From an uncultured delta proteobacterium (GTDB lineage Bacteria; Myxococcota_A; Polyangia; Polyangiales; Polyangiaceae), in contig CAIVJW010000244.1 in NCBI GenBank assembly GCA_903906315.1, positions 1 through 64,000 on the forward strand: a stretch of DNA of 64,000 nt, in the 5' to 3' direction. The notes under the pieces were generated by a model. It worked only from the letters and a program-made list of their open reading frames with translations, ran no database searches and had not been told where the DNA came from. Each line of letters opens with the position of its first letter. The stretch's first letter is position 1. Positions 42,927-51,821 of the stretch are shown piece by piece. The position numbers and the translations under genes were made by a program.

Positions 42927-44552
42927 ATGACGCGCGCGCGACAGCCGTCCGACCTCGACGTCGCCGGCAGGCTCGGCTGGGTGGACGCGCCGAGCCCGAT
43001 CGAGGCGTTGCCCGCGCTCGCGGAGCGGCTCGGCCTCGCGTGGGTGGGCGCGAAGCGCGACGATCGGCTGCCCGTGCTCCAGGGCGGGACGAAGCCGCGC
43101 AAGCTCGATTTCGCCCTCGCCGAGCCGCGCCTCGCCGACGCCGCGCGCTGGGCCTCCGCGGGCGCGATCGGCTCGGGCAGCCTCGTCGCGCTGACGGCGG
43201 CCGCCGCGAAGCTCGGTCGGCGGCTCGACGCGCACGTGTTCTGGACGGGCCTCTCGACGGGCGTCGTCGACAACCTCGCGTTCACCGCGTCCGGCCCGAC
43301 CGAGCTCCGTTACTACGGCTCGCGCGCGGCCCTCGCCCTGCGTCGGCCGACCGTCCTCCTCGGCGACACGTGCCGCGGCGCCGCGGTGATCCCGCCCGGC
43401 GCGACCTCGCCGACCGGGATGCTCGGGCTCGTGCGCGCGGGCCTCGAGCTCGCCGATCAGGTGCGCGCCGGCGAGCTGCCGGAGCCCGATCGCCTCTACG
43501 TCGCGCTCGGCTCGGGCGGGACCGCGGTCGGCCTCGCGGTCGGCCTCGCGCTCGCGGGCCTCCGCACGCAGGTCGTCGGCGTCGGCGTCGTCGAGCGGAC
43601 GCTCTCTCCGCTCCGCCGCCTGCGCGCGCTGCGCGAGGGCCTGCTCGCGAAGCTCGACGCCCTCGGCATCGCGCGGCCCGAGTCGCCGATCCGCCTCGCG
43701 GTGGACCGGCGCTTCGCGGGCGCGGGCTACGCCGTGCCCACGCGCGCGTCGCTCGACGCATGCGCCGACCTCGAGGCCGAAGGCCTCTCGCTCGAGCCGA
43801 TCTACACCGGCAAGGCGATGGCCGCGCTGATCGCGGCCGCCCGCGCCGGCGGCGCGTCGCGCGTGCTCTTCTGGCAGACCCAGCGCGCCCGGGCCCTCCC
43901 GCACGACGCCCGCTGGCGCGATCGCCTGCCGCCCGCGCTCGCGCACCGCCTGGCGCTCGCGGAGGACCCCGCGCGCCTGGCGCGAAGGCGCCTCATCCTG
44001 GGCCTCGGCGCCGTCGCCGCGGCGGTCGGGGCCGGCGTGCGCTTCACGGGATACCCCGCGCTTGCGGGCTTTCGCGGCACCGTGCTCGCGACGTGGGAGG
44101 CGCACGTCTTCCGCGCAGCGGCCGAGGCGATCCTCCCGCCCGCGACCGACGCCGGCGCGTTCGACGCCATCGCCGGGCGCGTCGACCGCTACCTCGTCGG
44201 AATGCCGCCGTCCGTCCAGCGCGAGATCCACGCGATGCTCGCGATCGTCGAGCACGGCACGCCGATCGGCGGGCGCCTCGCGCGCTTCACGCGGCTCACG
44301 CCGGCCGATCGCGCGCGCCTGCTCGACGGCCTCGCGGCGCGCGGCGGCCTCCTCGCACAGGTCTACTCCGGGATGCGCGATCTCACCTACCTCGCGTACT
44401 ACCAGCAGCCGGCGACGTGGATCGCGCTCGGCTACGAGGGCCCGCGCGTCGCGCTCGACTACGATCCACGCGGACCGGACCGCAGCCTTCACCCTGCCTA
44501 CGAGGACCTCCGCGCGCCGCGCGGCGCGCTGCCGCGAGGAATCGTCCGGTGA
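42927..44552 (+). CDS. PLP-dependent deaminase-like domain fused to GMC small subunit (gluconate dehydrogenase subunit-3-like)
   Basis: 541 residues. Residues 1-345 resemble ACC deaminase / D-cysteine desulfhydrase (fold type II PLP): GGTKPRKLDF with the Schiff-base Lys, GSGGTAVGLAVGLAL binding the phosphate, and a C-terminal IYTGKAMAALI. Residues about 348-370 are RRRLILGLGAVAAAV (hydrophobic, Arg-led). Residues 370-541 resemble the small subunit (gluconate 2-dehydrogenase subunit 3-like) of GMC dehydrogenases (FRAAAEAILPP, VHAMLAIVEHG-like region, YSGMRDLTYLAYY). Overlaps the next gene by four bases (GTGA). The fusion of a sulfur-amino-acid-type PLP enzyme with a redox subunit is unusual. 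A GTG at 42897 is an alternative start. Confidence 0.78.
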   Translation: MTRARQPSDLDVAGRLGWVDAPSPIEALPALAERLGLAWVGAKRDDRLPVLQGGTKPRKLDFALAEPRLADAARWASAGAIGSGSLVALTAAAAKLGRRLDAHVFWTGLSTGVVDNLAFTASGPTELRYYGSRAALALRRPTVLLGDTCRGAAVIPPGATSPTGMLGLVRAGLELADQVRAGELPEPDRLYVALGSGGTAVGLAVGLALAGLRTQVVGVGVVERTLSPLRRLRALREGLLAKLDALGIARPESPIRLAVDRRFAGAGYAVPTRASLDACADLEAEGLSLEPIYTGKAMAALIAAARAGGASRVLFWQTQRARALPHDARWRDRLPPALAHRLALAEDPARLARRRLILGLGAVAAAVGAGVRFTGYPALAGFRGTVLATWEAHVFRAAAEAILPPATDAGAFDAIAGRVDRYLVGMPPSVQREIHAMLAIVEHGTPIGGRLARFTRLTPADRARLLDGLAARGGLLAQVYSGMRDLTYLAYYQQPATWIALGYEGPRVALDYDPRGPDRSLHPAYEDLRAPRGALPRGIVR

Positions 44553-46093
44553 TCTTCGACGCCGCTCGCCTGCCCTCGCCGCTGCACCTCACCGCCGACC
44601 TGTGCGTCGTCGGATCCGGCGCGGGCGGCGCGATGGTCGCCATGGTCGCGGCCGAGGCGGGCCTGCGCGTCGTCGTGGTCGAGGCGGGCTCGCTCCTCAC
44701 GCCGGGCGACATGGTGCAGCGCGAGGAGGAGATGTTCCCGCGCCTGTACTGGGAGGGCGGCGGGCGCACGACGGCGGACCGAGCCATCCACGTGCACCAG
44801 GGCCGGGGCGTCGGCGGATCCACGCTGCACAACCTCAACCTGTGCAAGCGCATCCCGCCGTCGATCCTCGAGAGGTGGGCGCGCGAGCGGCGCCTCGAGG
44901 CGCTGCCGCGCGCGACGTGGGACGCCCTCTACGACGAGGTCGAGGCGCTGATCTCGGTGAGCGCGGTCCCCGAGGATCAATACAACCGCGCGAACCGCCT
45001 GCTTCAGGCCGGAGTCGCCTCGCTGGGCTGGCGAGGCGGCGGGCTCCGCCACAACCGGACGGGCTGCCTCGGCAGCGGCTTCTGCGAGATCGGCTGCGCG
45101 TACGACGCGAAGAACAGCGCGGCGAAGGTCCTCGTCCCGCGCGCCGTGAAGGCCGGCGCCGAGATCGTCACGCGCTGCCAGGCCGTGCGCGTCGTCACGA
45201 GCGGCGGCCGCGTCCGCGGCGTCGAGGCCGTCGCGATCGAGCCGGGCACGCTCCGCCCGATGGGCCGCGTCACCGTCGATGCGGCCCGCGTGTGCGTCTC
45301 GGGCTCGGCGACGAGCACGCCCGCGCTGCTGCTCCGATCCGGCATCCCGGACCCCGGCGACGAGACGGGCAACCGGCTGCGCATCCACCCCGCCGTCGTC
45401 GCGGCCGGCGACTTCGACGATCCCGTGCGCGCCTGGCAGGGCATCCCCCAGACCTACGAGTGCACCGAGCACCTCGACCTCGACGCGCCGCCGGGCGCGC
45501 CGCGCGACGGATCCCGCGGCAAGAAGGCCTGGATCGTGCCCGCGTTCGCGCACCCCGTCGGCACCGCGACGCTCGTCCCCGGCCACGGCGCGGCGCACCG
45601 CGACCTCATGGGGCGCTACGCCCACCTCGTCGCGCTCACGGCCATGATCCACGACGACACCCCCGGCCGCGTCCGCCCCGCGGGCGATCTCGGCCTCTCG
45701 ATCGACTACTGGCCCGGCGACGACGACCGCCGCGAGCTCGCGATCGGCCTCTGGGCGTGCGTGAAGCTGCTCTTCGCCGCCGGCGCGCGCCGCGTCTTCG
45801 TCCCGAGCCGCCCCGTGCGCCTCCTCGAACGCGGCGAGCCCTTCGACGACCTCCGCGCCCTCGACATCCGCCGCGGCGCGATGGACCTCACGGCCGTGCA
45901 CCCGATGGCGTCGGTCCCGATGGGCGACGACCCCAAGGTCGCCGCCGTCGACGGCCGCGGCCGCCACCACCACGTCGAAGGCCTCTTCGTCGCCGATGGA
46001 TCGCTGTTTCCTTCGTCGATCGGCGTGCCGCCGCAGCTCTCGATCTACGCGCTGGGCCTCCACGTCGGCCGCGCGATCACGAAGAGCGGCTGA
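44549..46093 (+). CDS. GMC-family oxidoreductase (FAD), large subunit
   Basis: 514 residues, GTG start overlapping the previous stop. Dinucleotide-binding VVGSGAGGAMVAMVAAEAG, then GRGVGGSTLHNLNLCKRIPPS, a Cys-rich segment (GCLGSGFCEIGCAYDAKNSA), and the C-terminal catalytic region HHHVEGLFVADGSLFPSSIGVPPQLSI with the GMC His/Asn-like motif. It is the FAD-containing partner of the small-subunit-like domain encoded upstream. It probably oxidises an alcohol or sugar and passes electrons on. Substrate not identifiable. Confidence 0.88.
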   Translation: MIFDAARLPSPLHLTADLCVVGSGAGGAMVAMVAAEAGLRVVVVEAGSLLTPGDMVQREEEMFPRLYWEGGGRTTADRAIHVHQGRGVGGSTLHNLNLCKRIPPSILERWARERRLEALPRATWDALYDEVEALISVSAVPEDQYNRANRLLQAGVASLGWRGGGLRHNRTGCLGSGFCEIGCAYDAKNSAAKVLVPRAVKAGAEIVTRCQAVRVVTSGGRVRGVEAVAIEPGTLRPMGRVTVDAARVCVSGSATSTPALLLRSGIPDPGDETGNRLRIHPAVVAAGDFDDPVRAWQGIPQTYECTEHLDLDAPPGAPRDGSRGKKAWIVPAFAHPVGTATLVPGHGAAHRDLMGRYAHLVALTAMIHDDTPGRVRPAGDLGLSIDYWPGDDDRRELAIGLWACVKLLFAAGARRVFVPSRPVRLLERGEPFDDLRALDIRRGAMDLTAVHPMASVPMGDDPKVAAVDGRGRHHHVEGLFVADGSLFPSSIGVPPQLSIYALGLHVGRAITKSG

Positions 46094-46109
46094 CGCCCCG
46101 CGCCGCGCG

Positions 46110-46134
46110 GCCCGAGGAGCGTCGAGCCTCGGGC
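46110..46134. terminator. hairpin between convergent GMC and CBS genes
   Basis: An 8-bp stem (GCCCGAGG/CCTCGGGC) with a 9-base loop lies 16 bp after the GMC stop and 27 bp beyond the CBS stop. A weaker GGGGCC-GATCGC-GGCCCC stem follows at 46137. Likely serves both genes. Confidence 0.45.
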
Positions 46135-46161
46135 TTGGGGCCGATCGCGGCCCCGTCGAGG

Positions 46162-46884
46162 CTAGCTGTGCTCGTCGACGTCCGAGAGCTCGGGCGATCC
46201 GGGCTCGAGGTAGCCGTCCTGCCGCGCGAGCCAGCGCAGGATGTCGATCGACGACACGAGGCCGACGACGACGTCCTCGTTGCTGACGACCGGCATGCGC
46301 TGCACGCCCTCGTACGCCATCAGCGCAGCGGCCTGCGTGATGGGCGCGGTCTCGCGCAACGTGAACGCGACCGACTTCATGATGCCCGCCGCCGTGACGT
46401 CGTGGCCGGGCGTGGGGCCGCGGCCCTGCTCGCGCTGCACGTCGAGCTTCGACACCATGCCGAGCAGGCGCCCATCGGCGGCCACCACGGGCGCGTCGAC
46501 GACGACGCGGTCGCCGAAGAAGGCGCCGAGCTCCTCCAGCGTCACGCCGGGGCGCACGCACGCCACGTTGCGCGCCATGAGGCTCGACACGGCCCCGCGC
46601 GCCGCCGGGTAAACCTTGCCGATGCGGCCCGCCAGCTCGGGAGGCGGCTCGACGACGTCCATGCCGGTGCACACGAGGTGCGACCGTTGGCCCGTCGGGT
46701 CCATCACCACGTCCGTACAGCGCTCGCAGCGCTCGCAGTCCTCGACGGTCATCGAGTGCCCGCGCCGCTCGCAGTACACCGTCAGCCGGAGCGCCTCGCT
46801 GCCATTCGAAGAGAGCGTGTGGAGCGCCCGGATGTCCAGGTGCTGCCCCGCGCCTCGAGCGTCGCCCTCGCCCTTCTCGCTCAT
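46162..46884 (-). CDS. CBS-domain protein with N-terminal Cys cluster
   Basis: 240 residues with SD GGAGGAA. Residues about 35-60 contain YCERRGHSMTVEDCERCERC (Cys at spacing fit for zinc or other metal binding), a region like those seen upstream of CBS pairs in delta-proteobacterial proteins. Then a pair of CBS domains (SSLMARNVACVRPGVTLEELGAFF... and AGIMKSVAFTLRETAPITQAAALMAYEGVQRMPVVSNEDVVVGLVSSIDIL, quoted in parts), which bind adenine nucleotides. Probable energy or redox sensor; partner unknown. Confidence 0.85.
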   Translation of the reverse strand: MSEKGEGDARGAGQHLDIRALHTLSSNGSEALRLTVYCERRGHSMTVEDCERCERCTDVVMDPTGQRSHLVCTGMDVVEPPPELAGRIGKVYPAARGAVSSLMARNVACVRPGVTLEELGAFFGDRVVVDAPVVAADGRLLGMVSKLDVQREQGRGPTPGHDVTAAGIMKSVAFTLRETAPITQAAALMAYEGVQRMPVVSNEDVVVGLVSSIDILRWLARQDGYLEPGSPELSDVDEHS

Positions 46885-47067
46885 CGAGATTCCTCCAAGA
46901 TGCCGCGGCGCCCGCAAGGTCCGTGCCCCACGCCCGCCACACCGAATCGGCGCTCTAGTAGCGCACGAGCGCGATCCGCGCGCAAACGTCTCGTGGACGC
47001 CTCCCCCCGACGAGCACGCGATGCGCCCGTCGACGGCGACCTCGCGCGATCTCGGGCCCACAAAACG

Positions 47068-47094
47068 CCTTCGCCGGCGCGAGGCCGGCGAAGG
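47068..47094 (-). terminator. rho-independent terminator of korAB
   Basis: An 11-bp stem (CCTTCGCCGGC / GCCGGCGAAGG) with a 5-base loop, followed on the minus strand by GCGTTTTG. It sits 22 bases downstream of the korB stop. One of the few hairpins here with a recognisable T run. Confidence 0.75.
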
Positions 47095-47116
47095 GGTAGC
47101 GCGGAGGCGCGGGCGA

Positions 47117-48208
47117 TCAGTCGCCGGTGCCGAGCTCTTCCTCGTCGGCGCTGCCATTGCCCTCGCCGGACTGCGTCGCGGCCACGGTCCACGTGTCGCC
47201 CTGTCGCCAGAGCTCCTCGATGATCCCGTTGCCCTTCGCCGTGACCGCCTTGCTCACCTGATCGAGCTGCAGCTCGGTCAGGGTCTCGGTGCGGACGGCG
47301 CGCAGGATGCCGACCGGCAGCGGGAAGTTCGGCGGGCCCATGTGCGCGAGCATCTGCGCGAGCGCCGGGCTCTCCGCCGTCTCGTCGTGCACGACGATCT
47401 CGGACACGGGCACCTTGCCCTCGCCCTCGCCGACCTCGACGACCTCCGGCATGAAGCTCTTGTTGATCCGAATGCCCATCGTGCCGCCCTTGAACAGCAG
47501 CGGCTTGCCGTGCTGGATCACGATCTGGCGCTCGGCCTTCACTTCCTTGCCGGTGAGGGCGTCGTACGCGCCGTCGTTGAAGACGGGGCAGTTCTGCAGG
47601 ATCTCGACGAACGCGACGCCCTTGTGCTCGCTCGCGCGCTTGATGATCGTCTGCATGAGGGCGACCTCGTTGTCGGCGACGCGCGCGACGAAGGTCGCGC
47701 CGGCGCCGAGCACGAGGGCCGCGGGCTCGAAGGGCTTGTCGATGCTGCCGAGCGGCGTCGACTTGGTGACCTTGCCGAGCTCGCTCGTCGGCGAGACCTG
47801 GCCCTTGGTCAGGCCGTAGATGCGGTTGTTGAACATGAGCACGGTGAGCTCGATGTTCCTGCGCATCGCGTGGATGATGTGATTGCCGCCGATGGACAGC
47901 GCGTCGCCGTCGCCGGTCACGACGAAGACCTTGAGCTCCGGGCGGGCGAGCTTCAGGCCGGTCGCGATGGCCGGCGCGCGGCCGTGGATGCTGTGCACCC
48001 CGTACGTGGCCATGTAGTAGGGGAACCGGCTCGAGCAGCCGATGCCCGAGACGAAGACGATGTTCTCCTTCGGGACGCCGAGGTCCGGCATCGTGCGCTG
48101 GACCTGGGCGAGGATGGAGTAGTCGCCGCAGCCGGGGCACCACTTCACCTCCTGGGGGGAGACGAAGTCTTTGCGGGTGAGCGGGACGAGGGGGGAGGCC
48201 GTGGTCAT
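47117..48208 (-). CDS. korB: 2-oxoacid:ferredoxin oxidoreductase, beta subunit
   Basis: 363 residues with SD AAAGGAG. TPP-binding subunit: WCPGCGDYSI (Cys pair near N-terminus), GIGCSSRFPYYM, then VTGDGDALSIGGNHIIH-AMRRN with the TPP/Mg GDGD motif and LMFNNRIYGLTKGQ. Matches 2-oxoglutarate:ferredoxin oxidoreductase beta subunits (KorB/OorB type). Uses ferredoxin rather than NAD for oxidative decarboxylation or reductive carboxylation, oxygen-sensitive in many bacteria. Follows korA by 14 bases and ends before a terminator. Confidence 0.93.
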   Translation of the reverse strand: MTTASPLVPLTRKDFVSPQEVKWCPGCGDYSILAQVQRTMPDLGVPKENIVFVSGIGCSSRFPYYMATYGVHSIHGRAPAIATGLKLARPELKVFVVTGDGDALSIGGNHIIHAMRRNIELTVLMFNNRIYGLTKGQVSPTSELGKVTKSTPLGSIDKPFEPAALVLGAGATFVARVADNEVALMQTIIKRASEHKGVAFVEILQNCPVFNDGAYDALTGKEVKAERQIVIQHGKPLLFKGGTMGIRINKSFMPEVVEVGEGEGKVPVSEIVVHDETAESPALAQMLAHMGPPNFPLPVGILRAVRTETLTELQLDQVSKAVTAKGNGIIEELWRQGDTWTVAATQSGEGNGSADEEELGTGD

Positions 48209-48222
48209 GTCCGTGTCTCCTT

Positions 48223-50091
48223 TCACAGCGACTCGGCCAGCGGGCGCGCGCCCTCGACCACGTCGGAAACCTTGAAGGGCTTGCCCTGGATCTTGTTGAT
48301 CTGCTCGACGTGGAGCAGGTACTCGGCCCGAACGACGTGCGAGAGCTGCCCTAGGTTGAGCTCGCAGACGACGACCTTCTTGAAGCGCTTGAGCACCGCG
48401 CCGAGGTCCGGCGGCAGCGGGTTCATCCAGCGCAGGTGCACGTGCGCGACGCGCTTGCCTTCCGTCGCGAGCTGCTTCTGCGCCTGCGCGACCGCGCCCC
48501 AGGTGCCGCCCCACGAGAGCAGCAGGAGCCCGCCCTCGGGCCCCTCGACGTGGGTCGGCGGGATCTCGGCGACGATCTTCGCGACCTTCTCGGCGCGAAG
48601 GTGGCTCATCTTCTCGTGGTTCTGCGGATCGTAGGAGACCTCGCCCGTCAGCACGTGCTTCTCGAGGCCGCCGATGCGGTGCTCGAGGCCCGGCGTGCCC
48701 GGCTTGACCCAGTCGCGCGCGAGCGTCTCGGGGTCGCGGCGGTACGCGGCGAAATCCTGCGGGTCCGTGCGGAACTTCGCGGGGAACGGCGTGAGCGTGC
48801 CGGGCTCCGGCAGGCGCCACGGCTCCGAGCCGTTGGCGATGAAGCCGTCGGTCAGCAGGATGACCGGGGTCATGTACTTGATGGCGATGCGCGAGGCCTC
48901 GATGGCCGCGTGGAAGCAGTCGCCCGGTGAGCGAGCCGCGATGACCGGCATCGGCGCCTCGCCGTGGCGGCCGTAGAGCGCCTGGAAGAGGTCGCTCTGC
49001 TCCGTCTTGGTCGGCAGGCCCGTCGAGGGGCCGCCGCGCTGCACGTTCACGATGACGAGCGGGATCTCGAGGATCACGGCGAGGCCGAGCGCTTCGCTCT
49101 TCAGCGCCATGCCCGGGCCCGAGGTGTTGGTCATCGCGAGGCTGCCGCCGTACGCGCCGCCGATCGCCGAGCAGATGCCCGCGATCTCGTCCTCGGCCTG
49201 GTGCGTGACCACGCCGTGGTGCTTGTGGTGAGCGAGCTCCTGCAGGATGTCGGTCGCCGGGGTGATCGGGTAAGAGCCGACGAAGAGCGGGAGCTCGGCG
49301 AGCTTGGCCGCCGTGACCATGCCGATCGCCGTCGCCGCGTTGCCCGTGATGTTGCGGTAGGTGCCGGGCCGGATGCGCGCCGCGGGGACGGTGTAGTTGG
49401 CGTCGAAGAGCTCGGCCGTCTCGCCGTAGTTGTAGCCCGCCTTGAACGCCTTGATGTTGGCGTCGGCGATGTGCGGCTTCTTCGCGAACTTCTTGTTGAT
49501 CGCGGTGATCTCGACCTCGATCGGCCGACTGAACATCCAGAACATGAGCCCGAGGGCCCACATGTTCGTCGACCGCAGGATCTCCTTCACCGAGAGCTGC
49601 GTGTCGGCGAGCGCGAGCTGCGTGAGGCGCGACACCGGCACGCTGTAGACGCGGTAGTTCTGGAGCGCGCCGTCCTCGATCGGGTTCGTCGTGTAGCCCG
49701 CGCGCTGGATGTTCTGCGGGGTGAAGGCGCTCTCGTTCAGGATCAGCGTGCCGCCGCGCTTGACGTCCGCGAGGTTGGCCTTGAGCGCGGCCGGGTTGAA
49801 CGCGACGAGGACGTCCGGCTCGTCGCCGGGCGTGTACACGCGGTGCGACGAGAACTGGACCTGGAAGCCCGAGACGCCGGCGACGGTGCCGGAGGGGGCG
49901 CGGATCTCGGACGGGTAGTCCGGAAAGGTGGAGAGATCGTTGCCCGCGAGCGCCGAGGCCTTCGTGAACTCACCGCCGGTGAGCTGCATGCCGTCGCCCG
50001 AGTCACCCGAGAACCGGATCACCACCGTCTCGAGCTCGTGGACGGTCCTCTTTCGCTTCGCGTCCGTCTCGTGACCCTCGATCTGCTGCAT
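48223..50091 (-). CDS. korA: 2-oxoacid:ferredoxin oxidoreductase, fused gamma-alpha subunit
   Basis: 622 residues. The N-terminal 200 form the gamma domain (VVIRFSGDSGDGMQLTGGEF); the rest is the alpha domain with SYPITPATDILQEL, the ICSAIGGAYGGSLAMTNTSGPGM region and NVQRGGPSTGLPTKTEQSDL. The gamma-alpha fusion is typical of KorA in aerobic and facultative bacteria. The start ATG at 50091 has SD GAGGTG. Forms an operon with korB. Substrate could be 2-oxoglutarate or another 2-oxoacid. Confidence 0.92.
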   Translation of the reverse strand: MQQIEGHETDAKRKRTVHELETVVIRFSGDSGDGMQLTGGEFTKASALAGNDLSTFPDYPSEIRAPSGTVAGVSGFQVQFSSHRVYTPGDEPDVLVAFNPAALKANLADVKRGGTLILNESAFTPQNIQRAGYTTNPIEDGALQNYRVYSVPVSRLTQLALADTQLSVKEILRSTNMWALGLMFWMFSRPIEVEITAINKKFAKKPHIADANIKAFKAGYNYGETAELFDANYTVPAARIRPGTYRNITGNAATAIGMVTAAKLAELPLFVGSYPITPATDILQELAHHKHHGVVTHQAEDEIAGICSAIGGAYGGSLAMTNTSGPGMALKSEALGLAVILEIPLVIVNVQRGGPSTGLPTKTEQSDLFQALYGRHGEAPMPVIAARSPGDCFHAAIEASRIAIKYMTPVILLTDGFIANGSEPWRLPEPGTLTPFPAKFRTDPQDFAAYRRDPETLARDWVKPGTPGLEHRIGGLEKHVLTGEVSYDPQNHEKMSHLRAEKVAKIVAEIPPTHVEGPEGGLLLLSWGGTWGAVAQAQKQLATEGKRVAHVHLRWMNPLPPDLGAVLKRFKKVVVCELNLGQLSHVVRAEYLLHVEQINKIQGKPFKVSDVVEGARPLAESL

Positions 50092-50266
50092 AAAGGCACC
50101 TCGGCGGTCGCGTCGGAAACCGCGCATAAGTTGCGCAGCCGACGCAGTCATTGCAGGAAGTCGTGTACTGGATTCGCTTGCCCCGTCGCGCCGGGACCTG
50201 GCGCGCGCGGCACAAGCAAGACGTTTGCCGGAGCCCGACCCGGCGCATGCGTGCAGGTCAGGAGCC

Positions 50267-50764
50267 CTACGGAAGCGGCAGGCAGTCGAAGCTCAGGCTG
50301 GCGCCCAGCAGGGTCGGCGCCTGCCCGTCGGGCGCAGGGTAGAGGTCGCCCTCGACCCGGATCCACGGGCGAACGCGGTCCTCGCCGAGCCGCGAGCCGA
50401 CGTCGATGAACGCGCCGTTGCCGGACTGGTGGCGCGCCGTCACGAGGTGGACGCGCGTCGCCGCCGCGGCGGACGCCTCCGTGTCGCCGGCGCGGACGAA
50501 GAGGTCGATGCGCGAGTCGCCGGGCGTCGTCGCCGTCCAGGCGAAGACCGTGAAGCTGCCGATCGTCTTCGCGGGGCAGGCGCTCCCGTAGGACCTGGCC
50601 CACACGCCCGACGGCGCTGCGGCCGCCGCGTCGACCTCGGCCGGCCCGGCGGGGGCGGGCAGGTCGAGGCTCGAACCGACGTCCCCGCAGCCCGCGCCGA
50701 GCGCCGCGACCGCGACGACGAGCGACCACGACCGACCGTCCGGAGGCGCCAGAGGGCGGGTCAT
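50267..50764 (-). CDS. small lipoprotein, unknown
   Basis: 165 residues. Signal with lipobox AALGAGC (Cys about residue 26), a Pro/Ala tether, then a small beta-rich domain (KTIGSFTVFAWTATTPGDSRIDLFVRAGDT, FIDVGSRLG). Ends in SLSFDCLPLP. Overlaps the stop of the upstream TIGR02757-like gene by four bases (ATGA), so co-translated. Function unknown. Confidence 0.7.
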   Translation of the reverse strand: MTRPLAPPDGRSWSLVVAVAALGAGCGDVGSSLDLPAPAGPAEVDAAAAAPSGVWARSYGSACPAKTIGSFTVFAWTATTPGDSRIDLFVRAGDTEASAAAATRVHLVTARHQSGNGAFIDVGSRLGEDRVRPWIRVEGDLYPAPDGQAPTLLGASLSFDCLPLP

Positions 50765-51690
50765 GCGCCCGAGGAAGGCGCGCGCCGCCGGGGCGGGTCG
50801 GCCCAGTGCCGGCACACGGACCGGATGCCGCAGCCCTCGCAGCGGTCCTCGTCGCGGCGCGACGGGCAGCGCTGCGCCATGCCGAGGTGACAGAGCGCGA
50901 AGTCGTATTTCACCGGATCGCGCGGATCGTAGCGGCGGAGCGCGGCCGTGATCTCCTCGGCGGTCCTCCAGGTCACGCTCGCGCGGGCGGTGAAGCCGAG
51001 GTTGCGGGCGAGCTTGTGGACGTGGACGTCGACGGGCACGAGCAGCCGATCGATCGGCACGTCCCACAGGCCGAGATCGACGCCGTCGGCGGGGCGCGCC
51101 ATCCAGCGCAGGAGCAGCATCAGCCGCTTCGCCGCGCTGCCGGCCTCGGGGTCGGCGAGGATGTGGCGCGCGCCGCGTCGGGCGCCGTCGTCGCGGTCGA
51201 GGCCGCCCTCGCGGCGGATGCGCGCGGTCCACGCGCCGAGCGCGGCGCGGAGGTCGCCCGAGCGGCGGATCTCGGCGGAGAGGGCGGCGCCGAGCGTCCC
51301 GTCCGCGACCTGCACGCGGCGCGCGCCGACGAGCAGGCCCGCGAGGTCCTCGGCGCGATACACGCGGTGCTTCCAGCCGCGGAGCCGCTCGGCGAGCGCG
51401 CGCGGGTCGTCGGCGGCGCGCGCGAGGCTCGGTGCGCAGCGCGCGAAGGCGTCCGCGATCTTCGCGCGCAGGGCCTTGACGTTGCCGAAGGCGAGCGACG
51501 AGGCGACGATCGCGGCGAGCTCGCGATCGGCCGCGCCCCGGACCGCGTGCACGAGGCCGACCGGGTCGGCGGCGACGCGGGCGGAGACGTCGCAGCGCGC
51601 GCGGATCGCGTCGAGCGCCGCCCCGATGGCGTCGAGGCGATCGGCCTCGCGCGCGATCCGGCGCGACGCGGCGGGCGTGGGGCGCACCAT
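50761..51690 (-). CDS. TIGR02757/DUF2400-type protein with HhH-Cys cluster
   Basis: 309 residues. The layout fits the TIGR02757 family: helical N-half (ELAAIVASSLAFGNVKALRAKI), middle RWMARPADGVDLGLWDVPIDRLLVPVDVHVHKLARNLGF with DVHV, and a C-terminal Cys cluster CPSRRDEDRCEGCGIRSVC, similar to the [4Fe-4S] loop of endonuclease III. The family is uncharacterised but resembles HhH-GPD DNA glycosylases. Co-transcribed with the small lipoprotein, whose function is not obviously related. Confidence 0.88.
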   Translation of the reverse strand: MVRPTPAASRRIAREADRLDAIGAALDAIRARCDVSARVAADPVGLVHAVRGAADRELAAIVASSLAFGNVKALRAKIADAFARCAPSLARAADDPRALAERLRGWKHRVYRAEDLAGLLVGARRVQVADGTLGAALSAEIRRSGDLRAALGAWTARIRREGGLDRDDGARRGARHILADPEAGSAAKRLMLLLRWMARPADGVDLGLWDVPIDRLLVPVDVHVHKLARNLGFTARASVTWRTAEEITAALRRYDPRDPVKYDFALCHLGMAQRCPSRRDEDRCEGCGIRSVCRHWADPPRRRAPSSGA

Positions 51691-51821
51691 GGCCTCGCAG
51701 CTACCACGACCGCGCGCCGGACGCCGGCCGACGCGGGCAGCGGGGCGAAGTCCCCCGAAGCGCCTTGCGCGGCCGGGCGCACGGACGCAGCATCCGCGGC
51801 GACCCGACCCCCGGAGGAGCC

